Assembly: GCA_020086605.1 (NCBI GenBank)
Contig: JACBWW010000008.1
Coordinates: forward strand, 8,834,406-8,898,405
Reading direction: 5' to 3'
Source: Lanius collurio
Taxonomy: Eukaryota; Chordata; Aves; Passeriformes; Laniidae
Length of the DNA: 64,000 nt
The notes below the pieces were generated by a model. The model did not search any database. It was given only the letters and a program-made list of their open reading frames with translations, and was not told the origin of the DNA. Positions 13,590 through 25,343 of the stretch are shown here, in pieces. Every line of letters begins with the position of its first letter. Positions within the stretch are counted from its first letter, which is position 1. Both the position numbers and the translations under genes were made by a program.

Positions 13590-14010
13590 TTAGTGGGGAC
13601 CTGCAGAGCTCATGTAGATCAACACTGGCAAAGCAGATCTAAATCAGGTTGCACAAGGCCCATCCAGCTGACTTTTGAACAGCTGCAAAGATCCCTCAAG
13701 CCTTGCTAGGCACCTGTCGGAGTGTCCAATCATCAGCTTTCATAGTAAAAAACTCTTTTCACAACACTGGAATTTACCATATTCTGATTTGTGTTCTTTG
13801 CCTCTTATCACCATGGACTTCCAAAAAGCATTCATCTCCCTCTTGCCTGTATCCTTTGATTACCTTGGTATAAATAGCAGTGAGATCTTTGCAAAAAGGT
13901 GTCTCTTTTTCAGGTTGAACAGACCCAGTTTCCTCAGTCCCTCTCTACATGTTCTGTGCTCCAGACCTGACCATCCCAATGACCTTTCACTGAACTTGCT
14001 CCTATATGTC
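13590..14010 (-). repeat. CR1 LINE fragment, 3' portion, old copy
   Basis: The plus strand carries the reverse complement of a CR1 tail. In order it has the block around GGTTGCACAAGGCCCATCCA, then TTGAACAGCTGCAAAGATCC, then a block like the usual 'lead to gagatc' region near 13880. Last comes TTCAGGTTGAACAGACCCAG, equivalent to the CR1 'caggctgaacaaacccag' block. It is strongly diverged with no intact frame. The 136-codon plus-strand frame across it is spurious. Confidence 0.8.
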
Positions 14011-15972
14011 AATAAAAGGCAGACCAGATACCGTCTTAAAAAAAGTCAAATAAAAGGGAAGGACAGATCAATACCTTGGGCCTGATGGGTACACTATTAG
14101 AAATCATGCCCAGGATGCAGCTGGTCCCCTGCTGCACGGGTACATTGCTGATTCACGTTTAACTTCTCCATCATAATCTGATTTTCCTGCAAAGTCAATC
14201 AAGCTAAAATTGCTTTGGCAGCTTTTGTATTATTCAATTTCAGAAGAGACATACTCCCTACAAAATAGAGCATGGCTATGCAAAGTAGTTAGAGAAGACA
14301 TCTAGAATTTGCCAACTCAGAAAAGCCTTTAACAGACAATGAATAGAGAACTTTAAGATAATGTATGGCCATTTCAGGCTCCAATTTTCATGAGTTGCCA
14401 TTTAATGCAAAGCATTGCTCTGAGTAACATCATTATTTATACTTAGTACAGAAATCAGCACTGTTCCTACATGGTTTATTTTTTAATAACTGCCTTATAG
14501 TACTTCATATGAACACATACAAACACACATAAATTTGCTGTTCTAGTAAGAGAGCGGTTAAAATTAGACCACCGAGATGCAGCATTGAAAGGGTTATACT
14601 CTTAGGAATATTCCAAAAACAATTTATGAAATGAAAAAAAAACACAAAGACAGTTTTTATCAAAATAAAGGTAACACCATCTAATAAACTATCTTTTTGA
14701 GAATGGCTAGTCAGTGTGGTAATATCCATAGACTAAAAATGTATATCCATATAGACTCAAAAGAAAACAGTACTACTAAATAGACAATCACAGAGTTTAA
14801 GACACACAAGTTTAAATGCTCAGGAACAGGAATCTTGTCAAGCTCAAACAGAAACCTGTGATGACAAAAAAAGCACACATATCAGAATTCCATCTACCTA
14901 CTAGCATGACAGTAATGCACTGCTTTGCCTCTTAAAAGATTAGAAGGCAGGAATGGACTTCAGTATCTGTCCTCTGGGTGAGAAGGGGTCATGGCCAATT
15001 ATGTAGGTGAATGCACTCTGCCTCTGGGAAGGAAAATATTGTGCTTGTCAAGTACACCGAATGAGGGCACAGCTGCTTGTCAAGTTGTTCTCTGTTGAAG
15101 GGAAGCTGTTGTGGACAGAATAAACTATCAGAAAATTAGGATAAATAAAAACATTTAGTGTACTTATGTTGCTGGCCATGTTTGTTACCTGTCATCCCCA
15201 CAGTAAATGGAGCAAATGCAAGTCATGCCATTCCCAGGTACTAACAATAGTATATAAACAACCAAGTAAGTCAAAACTTGGACTAAACAGCTATTTCAGA
15301 ATTAGAACTGTATGGGGTATTTTTTTGTTTGGTGTGGGCTTCCTTTCTTCGTTCTTGTTTGGGTTTTTTTGTTTGAGGATGAAGTCAAGGCATACATAAG
15401 TTTAACATCCACTGTATCACAGAAAGTTTACTTTTCAGTTCTAAAAAGCTTGAGGGACTCCATAGCTTACAAAGAAAATATTATTTCTGAAGCTTTCAGC
15501 CAAAAGTCAAAAGCAATTTTTCAGCAAAGTTGATGTTAACATTATACCTAACCAGAAAATACTGTCATTTGAACAGACAAAAGTGATAAGGCAGTACAGA
15601 AAATGTATGATATTTTTTAGGACATATTAAAATGTATTAAGTAAAAGAAGTTTAAAAAATTCTACAATCTAAAATAAATCAGTTGTAGTATCTCACAAAT
15701 AGAAAGATATTTCTAAATGCTTCCTTCATTTCTAAGTCCTGTACTAACTTCACTAAGTAAATATTCAGTATCAGATGCAGAAGAGGGTGAGCCTCGCCTT
15801 AGAGTCTTCAGCCATCATAAAAAACCATTGTTCTCCCTAGATTGAAACATATTGGTTGTTAATATACTTACTGGTTAAAATTATTATTAGCAAAAAAAGC
15901 AGAAGCATTATATTTAAAACGGTTTTCCCCCTCCACCTTTAATTTTTTCCTGTTACTTTCCTTGAGAGATTT

Positions 15973-15990
15973 AAAAAAAAAAAAAAAAAA
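15973..15990. repeat. Poly-A tract, 18 bases
   Basis: Uninterrupted run of 18 adenines. No retrocopy body is recognisable next to it. Confidence 0.9.
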
Positions 15991-16310
15991 GAACATTATG
16001 ATGTCTTTATTGTGGACATGTAAGCAAATGACCTTTTGGTTAAGAAAGTATCATATAGTATCATCCTTCTTGCACAAACACAAAAATATATGAGGTTAGC
16101 ATAGTTGCAATCATTTCAAGTTTGCTATGGAAACAACATTCTTATTTCAAAATATTAGAACTGCTCACTGTGGACTATTGGCATGAAAGCTCCCAATCCA
16201 AGCTCATTGACAGCTTGTGGAGTGGACAGATGAGGCATGGAAAATATTTTAAATTAGTTCATTTATCTTGCTCAGACATGGGAAGAAAAGGAGAATTTTT
16301 CATGTTTATA

Positions 16311-16496
16311 GAAAAAAAGCAGAGAGAGAGAGAAAGAGAGAGAGAAGGGGGGAAGAGGGGAAGGGGGAAAGCCAGGGGTAAAGTTTACTAAAATGATGGA
16401 GGAAAGGAAGGAAAAAAGGCAGAAGGGGGATAAAAGTAGGATAAAAGAGTGATGGGAAAGAGGGCAAAGGTGGAAAGGGAGAAAAAGGGGAAAAAA
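16311..16496. repeat. Purine-rich tract with (GA)n and G-runs
   Basis: About 185 bp that is nearly all A and G on the plus strand. A (GA)n core near 16321-16345 is followed by four runs of at least four Gs (16347-16378), then mixed G/A sequence. The G-runs fit the classic quadruplex spacing. In the KDM4C transcript the tract would be pyrimidine-rich. Frames crossing it on both strands are low-complexity artefacts. Confidence 0.9.
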
Positions 16497-19400
16497 GCAC
16501 CTTCTTATATAAATTATTACCAGTTAAGCTACATTTCACACATAACGTATTTTTTGTTCATTAGAAAATATACACCCCAACACTAGCCAAACTAGTATAT
16601 GTTTTTAACCAGTTTTGATTTTATCTCCACAGTTTTCCGAGAATCAACACTGGGTTTTATTACTGCATCAAGCACATCCATATTTAAATGGTTTTGTCCT
16701 AAGGACTCTGACTATAGATATTTTTCAAACATGCTTCAGAAACTCTGCCATATACATCCAAGATGAAAAATACAATAGATTAAATATTTAGTTAATACAG
16801 TGTCTTACTGCCATGGACGCTATTGGAACCCAAGACATTATAATGAAAATGGCTTAAAGGACAGACTAATGTTCCAATGCCTCTTAAGAATACGATTCTG
16901 AAAAATTCAAAGATGGGTTTCCTCCTCCTGCTACGAGCTTGGATCACTCCATGGTTACACCTAGAAAGGCAGTCTGGTACTGTATGAAACCACTAAGAGA
17001 ACCACAAATACATGCATACAGGTCAAACTTCAGTGAGAAGCTCACAGGGAATCTTACAACAAACAATGAAGTGCTTGGAAATTTATGTAAGAACATAGGA
17101 TTTTTTATATCAGAATAATGAACAAACATTACAAAGGTCTGCAATTACTTACTGTTTCTGCAGTACCAGCTCTAATTCCTTATATAAAGAGGCTTTGAAA
17201 CCTCTTTGAATTTGAATGTACCATATCATTCTAAAAGTAAATAGAAAAGTGAAACAATGCAGTTCAAAGAGAACCTGAACAAAAAGGAATGAGTGTCTTG
17301 GTTATTTCCAACAGGGATATCACCTACTGATAACATTTGATTATACAGATTATATGATTATTATGCTATTTCCTGTACACATATCAAATTTTGCTTCATG
17401 TAGAAATATGTATGTCTAATGTTTATATTTTTAATTTATTCTGCATGTCTTCTCCTTTAACTAGCTTTTCAGACACAATGATTAGGCTCGAAGGATGTTA
17501 GATTTTCCTCATATCTTTATCTTCAATGTTTTTCATTTTCTAATTTCCTGCTCTGGGAAATACTTCGTATCCTTGATGGACATGGAATTGATTTGTTTAG
17601 TGTGAGTATTCAGCAATGACTGTTATTGAAGGGCAAGCTGGTCTCTCTTCCCCTGTGATGCCCAGTGCAATAAAACTGCATTAGATAAAGAAAATTTTTA
17701 TGCGCCAATTACCTGTTCAGTGTGTTTACTGCCTCATCTCTTTGGTCTAACTGGATCCGTTTAGCATGCAAATGATTTTGTACAATTTTGAAATACCTTT
17801 TTTAGCATCTTTGGCATCTAGTAGCACACTTTTCTTTCTCAAAAAGCATAATCTATTTACCACTGCAAACAGAACTTCATTAAATCAGTAAGTACTAGCC
17901 TGCTCCACTAGCCCAGTTGTCCAGTTTTGAGAGCTTCTTTCCTTCTGCTTTTGTATCTCAAAAATTTTCATTAATGCAGGAGTCATTCACAGGGAAACAA
18001 ACTCCTAAGTACAGATCTAATTTTAAAGGTAATTTTAAAAAATTCCCTATCAAAGGCTATCAGCAACAATATGTAGAAAAGTATGAAAGCCCAATATTTT
18101 AAAAATCACAGAATAGGAAGAACATGTAGCATATATTGACTGACTTTTGACACCAATTTTCTAAACTTCTTTTTGACTAGCTAGACTTCTGTAAGATATT
18201 CTTTCTCTCCACACAGTCCAACCAACTTCTTTGTTAATGGACCACTAAAAGATGCTTCATTGTGTCTTAATGGCATAATACATTATAGAACTCAGGTGAA
18301 GAAAGGAATTACACCACTCAATCTGAAGACATGTCATATAAAAAGCCACAGCTGTAATTTCCAGAAAGAAATATAACAACAATCTGCAGACATAGCTCTG
18401 CCAAGTAACTGGTGAATTTTTGAAAACTTGTCTATCATAGAAAAGATTTTTTATCACATGTCCAGAATTCAGCTAAACCCTTTCATAAACTAGAGTGTGA
18501 CTGGAACAACCTACACCAATTTTAACATGCCGTTCATATGTCTAAGCAACGTGATAAATTTTCAGAGCAGACGTAAAATATTTCAAAGCACAACGTACTT
18601 GTTTCAGCTCCTAAATAATGTGAAATTGATCCAGTATACTATGCTTGTTCCTTAAAAAACATTTTAAATGTTTATTCAGGAACTGATACAGCACAGAGAA
18701 GTTTTCACTCTATACACTGTCCATTTGCTACACACAACTAGTGGCTCAGGACCAGAGAAAAAAGACACGCATATTTGGATCCCTGAAGTGTAACAGTATA
18801 GACAGAACAGCTAATACAGTGATATGGAGCCACTCGTGATATCCAAACTTTATGTGTAACTGTGAATCATTAATACACTTATTTCCGCCAGTCTGTGCAA
18901 CATTAAGACTAATAAACCCCAGTGACTCCTGTGGTGGGGACACACACAGCATAAATCTTTGTATAGACTGTACTTGGAACAGTGCACCCTTACAACAGTG
19001 TCTGAGAGGACACTTAGGAATCCTGAGGGAGCTCACCGTAGCCTGAGATCACACAGCAGACAACACCGAGAATCTGGATACCACAGAGAAGAGAGAGAGA
19101 TGTCTGGAAGCAAAATTGATTTCTTCAAATTCTTGTAGATCAGTCAGGTCTGTAGATGATAAAACTGGTATTTCCCCACTCCATGATAATGGGGTTGACA
19201 TAAATCTCTGTAACAATAATTCACCTTTCATTTTTAACTTCATCTAAAAATAGCAGCTCCAACAGTAAGGAGGTCAAATTTGTTAATCACGCTTTTTAGA
19301 AGTTGGGTTTAAACTTTTTACAGAACTATTTCTAGAAGAATAAAGGAAAGCTGAAAAAGGAAAAGGACATAGAATCTTTTTTACATTAGGATTCAAAGTC

Positions 19401-20928
19401 TATGTTTTATTGCTTTCACTGCTTCACTCTGAAATACTGGGGAGGATTGTGTTTTTTTTCTCTCATTTTATCTCCTTAGTTTAACTCATGTTTTTAATTT
19501 ATGATTAACAGCCACTTTTTAAGCTTTGAGGAAGTTTGTCCAGAGAAACATAGAAGTTAGCAACAGATCACACTAAGTTCTCAGAGGTATTTATCACTAC
19601 TAAGTCAGAAAAAGGTGGAGATCATAATCAATTAAAAAAGAAAAGCTGCTTTCTCCTAATGTGAGATTTCAAAAACAATTTACTGTATTTATCATCATTC
19701 ATTCTTTAAAACATCAATCCAATGTTTCTTTATGCAAATGTTCAATAAAAGTGAAAACTCCTGTCAATTTCCTCTTTATCCTTTCGCCCTGGAGAGACTG
19801 GATATAAAGACTTGTGTGATCTAGAGCTGAAAATGAATGCCTATTTAGTGGAGACGAGTTTAGTAATTAGCAATCAGGCTAATATCTGTTCTGAACAAAA
19901 TCATTTAAATTTTGTTTTTTCTTCTAGAAGGTACATTCTGAGATCCTGGTGCTAAGTTCCACATAACCAGTTGAAGCTTCTTGGAAATCTTCACTACCAT
20001 GACTAGCACAGCATTTCCAGTGCCAGAAAGCACGACTCTATATGAACTATTGTGAACTACTCTAGGCAATTTTGAGACTAGTCTGTATCAGTTTGATTAG
20101 TTTTTATTGCACTGAGATGGACAGAAGAAATGGTGCACTTCCTTGTCTACTTATATATATTTACTACAGTAGACTCTGCACACTGAACTGATAGAGTTTA
20201 AAAAGTGGTTTGCAAATAAGTTCCAGACACTTCTTAGCTTCTTTCACTTTGTTTAATATACTTCTGAAAGAGCACATTCAAAGTCATTATTCCCTGTACC
20301 ATTTCCAGAGCTGTTTCTTAGCTAATTTTCTGTCACTTACTGTTTTCACTACTTCAGGTCATCTCGGCCTGAACCTGTTTTACTCTATAAGCACAGCTGC
20401 AAGACCTTTTAAACTTGAGAAGATCTCTGCTTTTACTGAAGTTCTTCTCTCCCCATTACTTTTCTATCAACTATCAACAGTATTTAGAGAAAAACAATTC
20501 TTTTGATTTAATGACCTCTGTAATTTATCAGAGACACAAAAACCTCAAAAGTATCAGTTGAAGAAAAAGTGAAGACCTAAGTAAATCTTCTAAGAACTTT
20601 TTAACACAAAATAGGTGACATTTTTCAATGGTACATGACCTTATTTTGAATAAGTAATCTGGTCTTCTCAATTGTCAATAAAAATAAAATAAATATGACT
20701 GCATATGTGCAACAATCTTTTATCTACTCTTTATGTACAAATTAACAGTGAGTGGCTTATTTGTCTTCAGCTAGGTTTTTCCCCAACTGACCTTCTATTC
20801 TTTCCTTCAAATACCCTGAGGCCTCCAAAAGATGGTAGAATACATAAGAGGATGTAAGAAAATATAATGTATTGAAGCTCTATACTCAATGACTACCAAG
20901 ACTACTAAAGTAGTGGTAAATACCTAAT

Positions 20929-20934
20929 CAAGTT
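20929..20934. repeat. Target-site duplication, left copy (CAAGTT)
   Basis: Identical to 21485-21490 and directly abuts the TG of the LTR. Confidence 0.8.
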
Positions 20935-21291
20935 TGTGGGAATCAAAGAGACACAAATCTCTGCATCCATCAGAGGCTTTGATTTGCAGCTGTGGAAAAG
21001 ACTGGGCCTGGCTTAATTAGAAGAGATTTATGACCCTTGGCTGGGAGAGCAATACACTTTTGTTTTCATAGTTAAAAGTGAGAAATTTACACTGGGTGCT
21101 TTTGGTGGTGCGTTTTAAATATAGTGATATGATTTTATATAGTTTAAGCTAAGGATTTGAATGTTACATGCCTATGTGCCTGCAAATATCATTGGTCAAG
21201 AGATCACTGCTTCGTAATGGCAGAGGCCATACATGATAGGTCATAAATTCTAAACAAACTGTCATTTTAACCATTCATTGGATTAGAAAGC

Positions 21292-21300
21292 TATAAAAAA
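21292..21300 (+). promoter_or_regulatory. LTR TATA-like box
   Basis: TATAAAAAA in the mid-to-late part of the 550-bp LTR, at the expected U3/R position and about 100 bp before the AATAAA signal. Confidence 0.55.
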
Positions 21301-21396
21301 CCATGTCTCCTTCAAACTCGTGAATATCCAGGGGAAGATGGTGACTTGTTACCAAACCCATGCCTCTGGGACTGATGCCTTGTTTGTTATTTTAGT

Positions 21397-21402
21397 AATA
21401 AA
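21397..21402 (+). terminator. LTR polyadenylation signal AATAAA
   Basis: Canonical AATAAA about 80 bp before the LTR end and downstream of the TATA-like box, as expected for R/U5. Confidence 0.6.
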
Positions 21403-21484
21403 TCGTTCTTAAAATGTGACAATCCCCTCTCTCTTAAAACAGGTCTGACCGGCGGCACTAACGAGGCCGTGATTTAAACTGACA

Positions 21485-21490
21485 CAAGTT
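21485..21490. repeat. Target-site duplication, right copy (CAAGTT)
   Basis: Identical to 20929-20934 and directly follows the terminal CA of the LTR. Confidence 0.8.
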
Positions 21491-24400
21491 CTCTCACTTA
21501 AATTGATAAATCATACAGTAACCAAAAGCAAGCCATAAAAGCCTAGCTAATACAAGAAAAAGTCAATAATTAAAAAATATTGGAGGTAGGGAGAGGTATA
21601 TATGTTCTATGTTTATGCAAGGTTCAGCATAATTTAATACAGTCTGCTCTCAGTGTTTAATTAATTTCTATGTATGGTCAAGACTGTTCATAATTCTAAT
21701 AGTTTTTCTATGACCTGTGGATTCCACAGTATTAACTACCAAAAAACAAAGACAGAGATTCAAAAAGTGTAATAATTTGCTTATTGTGGCTCCCATTAGT
21801 GAAAACACGACAGTATGTATTTCAGTGCTCTCACTGAGGCCATTTAAAATTCAAAACTGTAGAAATGTTGAGTTTAGAATAAATGTGATTCGTCTTGCTT
21901 TGGCTGGGCATTATTTCTGTTCCTTCTGCTTGCTGGAGACAAATTATACAGCTTGTTCACGATTAGGTACAATTTCTACACATTAATTTTTGCAGATTTT
22001 TCAATTCAGCAAACATGAGAAAAAACTAACATGTAGCAAATACATTCAGTCCAACTGCATATAACTTTTACAGCAGAAATTAGGACAATAATTTCTCACT
22101 GAAAAAACAAACACACACCAGAAGTAATGAGCACTACAGAATTTAAATACTTTTGGGGGGTTTTATTCTCTTATTTTTCCAAGCTGCATGGGGAAGAAAA
22201 TGCATAGAATTGCATACTACTAAGTTATCATTCATTATGAAATAATAATTAAAATTCTTCATACTTAGTTTAGCCCTCACAGACATTTATCACAATGGAA
22301 TCAGACTGCTCACCTGGTAAGGGAGAGGACTTGTTCAAGAAAAGACATATTTTACTAAATACTTTAGGAAGATATAGCAGGCAGAAGAGAGGTCCCTAAA
22401 CGCAACTTGGAAGGTTCCTAGGTGCTGACTGATTGAAACCTAGGCAAAGAAAGCAGCACATGTATCCTGCCTGGATATTACAACAAGCAACAAAGCAGCA
22501 GTTGTCTTTTAGCAGCGAGGCAAGTGTTAAAGTAGGCATATGAACTGTGAGTCTTGAAACATGACATCGTGAATGTGCACTGCCTCACAACTTTTCCAAC
22601 GTGAGTTTTTCAGTAAATTAACCCAACACATCTGAAACCTGACCCAGGACACTTGAGTTTAGCATGACAGAAAGATCTTCATCAGGGCAGACTGCTGACC
22701 ACAACACAGATTTATCACACGATTTCATGAGGTCTGTTCTGCCTCACACTGACACTTCCCCAGCACTTCTTATTAATGTGTAAGGCAAAATAATCAGGCC
22801 TTCATGTAATAAGCACGTACAACCTGAAACACTTGATTTTGCCACAGTGAGTGCTTTAAACCACATACCAAATAATTGATTTTTTTAAAAAAATCCACAC
22901 AGAAAGCTTGTTCAAAGTGCGGAACTTCAACAAGAGCAACCATAGTTACTATTTTCAAGCACTTGTCAATATGCAGAAACCTAATAACTGATGATTAATA
23001 TCACAACAAGTATGGCAAAGAATGACTGTCCTGTGCTTAAAGCTAGGACAAAGTGAAAGATACTGAAAGATAAGATCAAAACTACCAGATAAAAATGGAT
23101 AACTATGACACATTCCTTACAGGCGCTAGTACAGACCCCAGAGGTCTTCAGGAACACCGCTAAGGCAAAGGCCATGCATTGAAATAAAAAGAATTTCTAA
23201 GTTTTAAAGAGGAGAGAATTTAGAGTAACCTAATCATATTGCCCAAAGTTTGTTAATTAGAGAATCTGAAAATGCACACACACCTACTTTCTACCTATCT
23301 GTTTTAATCTGTAATATTTCCACATTCCCTGCAAGTCTAATGCAAGACCCCAGGTGTCCATCTTTAACGCAGTGAGCCAGTGCATCTGCTCAAATGCATA
23401 ATGATGTTTTCCGCCACAGTGAATTTCCAGCAAAACATCTTTTCATGAAAACAGAATGCTTTGAAAAGATATTGAAATAAAAGGAACATCCTCCTTTTAC
23501 TTTGGCAGAGCTGGGAATATTTTAAGTATCTGTTGTATTTTCATGTCTCCTTTAATATGCTGCCTTCACTAATGAATAAAAATTTCATATTTTTTTTGCC
23601 CATACTTTCCATATTTTTCCTAGAAAAATATTTTCAGACTTTGACTCATGAAATGTCCCTGTAAATCTACCCTGAAAATGAAAAAGGAGAATTAAAAAAA
23701 TCCTACATTTGATAAATCAGTCGTTTTTTCTAGGTATGAATTCTGTACATTTTCTATTCCACAGAGACCAATTGATGGATTTCACTGATTGACAGACATA
23801 GCTTACTCAAACAGAATGCAGTAAGACATAAATGTATTATCATAAACTTATTTTACAAGGATGATACAGCTGTTTCCAGGAAAAAATGCACATAACAACT
23901 CACCCTAAATCCTGTTTTTTCCAATTATTTAGTACATAGGCCTAAACAGAGGATGTTACAAGTCCTCTAATACTCTGTGTTTATGCACGTCTTTATGAAA
24001 CAAAGGAGTAAGAGAGGCATGACAAATCCAATTTTGTTGCAAATTGTAAGTAGCTGCAGAATATACTTGGACACTGAGTTTGGAAGTACACAGCTTTTTT
24101 CAGATTTAGACACAATCTGCAACAATTCAAGGTTCCTTTTAGTTATAGCAGTTTAAACACAAGTTTTCACAATAATCAGAATTATTTTTAGAATATAAAA
24201 TAAAATCCAAGAATTATCTTTTGAACTTGCCAATAATTTAAAAAGCAGGTTACAGATAACTCTGTAAAAAAAACTTTAAATATTTATTAACAGCTGCGAA
24301 AACAGGTGAGGCCTGCACTATTTTATCTTTTGACAACCTTCTTCTTGACAATGTCTTCTGTGGCATGTGGCATAGTGTTTTCAATAACTAAAATGGCTGT

Positions 24401-24772
24401 TTTAGGTTGAGCCATGCTCTTTTTTGCACATCCAGGAACAGGAAAAAATTTCACAACAGCCAAGAAAGTGAAAATAATTGTCCCAAATGTTTATTACTTT
24501 GTGAAATCTTTCCATTCATTGAAAGAAATAAAGCTTGTGTTGTGTTTTACTACAACTACACAAACATGTGGTAAGTTCTGTTACTGTTAGCTGGGCAGTA
24601 GCTATCTGGGACATACCTTACAGGGACATGCATATTTCTAGTCTTTTTCTAGAATAATTGCTTTCTCTTTAGTGTGTTTACAAGTACATTCCAATTGCTA
24701 ATTATGGAGTAAGAATTTATACTGTTCCTCAGCTCAGGAAAAAATAAAATTCCTCCATACTCCTTTTAGGAA
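21491..24772 (-). other. KDM4C: KDM4C intron block between two solo LTRs
   Basis: AT-rich sequence. A moderately GC-richer stretch (about 22400-22860) shows no frame, splice pair or repeat ends that I recognise. No CR1 tail seen. Confidence 0.5.
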
Positions 24773-24777
24773 GATAT
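24773..24777. repeat. Target-site duplication, left copy (GATAT)
   Basis: Identical to 25339-25343 and abuts the terminal TG. Confidence 0.85.
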
Positions 24778-25338
24778 TGTCAGGGTTTAACCCTGGCTGG
24801 CAACTAAGCACCTAGCAGCCACTCACTCACTCCTCTCCAATCCCCCATGGGACAGGAGAGAAGAATCAGAAAAGAAGGAAAAACACATAGGGTTCAGATA
24901 AGAACTTTTAACAATTGAAACAAAGTAAAATATAATGATACTAATAATACTAATGAGGATAATAACAACAATAATACCAACGGTAATGAAAAGGAGAGAG
25001 AAAGCGAGAGAGAGAAATATAGAACCAAAGAAAAACAAGTGATGCACAAGACAGTTTCTTACCACCCACTGACTGATGCCAAACTGCAAGCAGCCTCTGC
25101 TCCAGGTAACTCTCCCAGTTTATATACTGAGCATGACATTCTACAGTATTAACAGCCTTTTAGCCAGTTCAGGTCACCTGGCCTGGCCATGCTCCCTCAC
25201 AGCTTCTTGCGTACTTCCTCAACTACTATGGGACACAAAAAAGTCCTAATTCAGATTATGTTCATACTAAATCCAAAACACAGTAGTGCATCAGCTACTA
25301 GAAAGAAAATGAACTCTGTTCAAGCTGAAATCAGGACA
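24778..25338 (-). mobile_element. Solo LTR, avian ERVL-like, 561 bp with 5-bp TSD
   Basis: On the plus strand it runs from TGTCAGGGTTTAACCC to AAATCAGGACA. It is flanked by a perfect 5-bp repeat GATAT (24773-24777 and 25339-25343). Read on the minus strand it starts TGTCCTGATTTCAGC, has a TATATAAA box (complement of 25119-25126) in mid-element, and then T-rich U5-like sequence, so the minus strand is taken as sense. Sequence order matches a widespread avian LTR family that I recognise by its two ends and its 'TATATAC TGAGCATGAC' core. A 5-bp duplication fits ERVL. No internal region is present. It lies in the same orientation as KDM4C. Confidence 0.88.
25119..25126 (-). promoter_or_regulatory. 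LTR TATA box (KDM4C-sense)
   Basis: TATATAAA on the minus strand inside the ERVL-like LTR, placed where U3 meets R. If active it would fire in the direction of KDM4C transcription. Confidence 0.5.
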
Positions 25339-25343
25339 GATAT
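25339..25343. repeat. Target-site duplication, right copy (GATAT)
   Basis: Identical to 24773-24777 and abuts the terminal CA. Confidence 0.85.

Larger units (their letters stand above)
14011..20928 (-). other. KDM4C: KDM4C intron block
   Basis: Intronic sequence with an 18-base poly-A (15973-15990) and the purine tract at 16311-16496. Slightly more GC-rich patches at 14940-15130 and 18880-19080 have no recognisable frame, repeat ends or splice pair. Nothing else supportable. Confidence 0.55.
20935..21484 (+). mobile_element. Solo LTR, ERVK-like, 550 bp with 6-bp TSD
   Basis: Begins TGTGGGAATC and ends AAACTGACA. It is flanked by a perfect 6-bp direct repeat, CAAGTT, at 20929-20934 and 21485-21490. 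A TATA-like TATAAAAAA sits at 21292-21300 and an AATAAA at 21397-21402, about 100 bp later, in the order U3-R-U5 on the plus strand. No second LTR or internal retroviral sequence is present, so it is a solo LTR left by recombination. A 6-bp duplication is usual for class II (ERVK) elements; the class is inferred. It lies antisense to KDM4C. Confidence 0.8.

Noticed and set aside
13675..14085. 136-codon plus-strand frame
   Set aside because: It is antisense to a recognisable CR1 tail.
14940..15130. GC-richer patch ending in an AATAAA, suggestive of another LTR
   Set aside because: No TG...CA ends with matching target duplications could be found.
16122..16539. Overlapping frames on both strands, rich in Glu/Arg or Phe/Pro/Leu
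   Set aside because: They follow the purine tract and are low-complexity translations.
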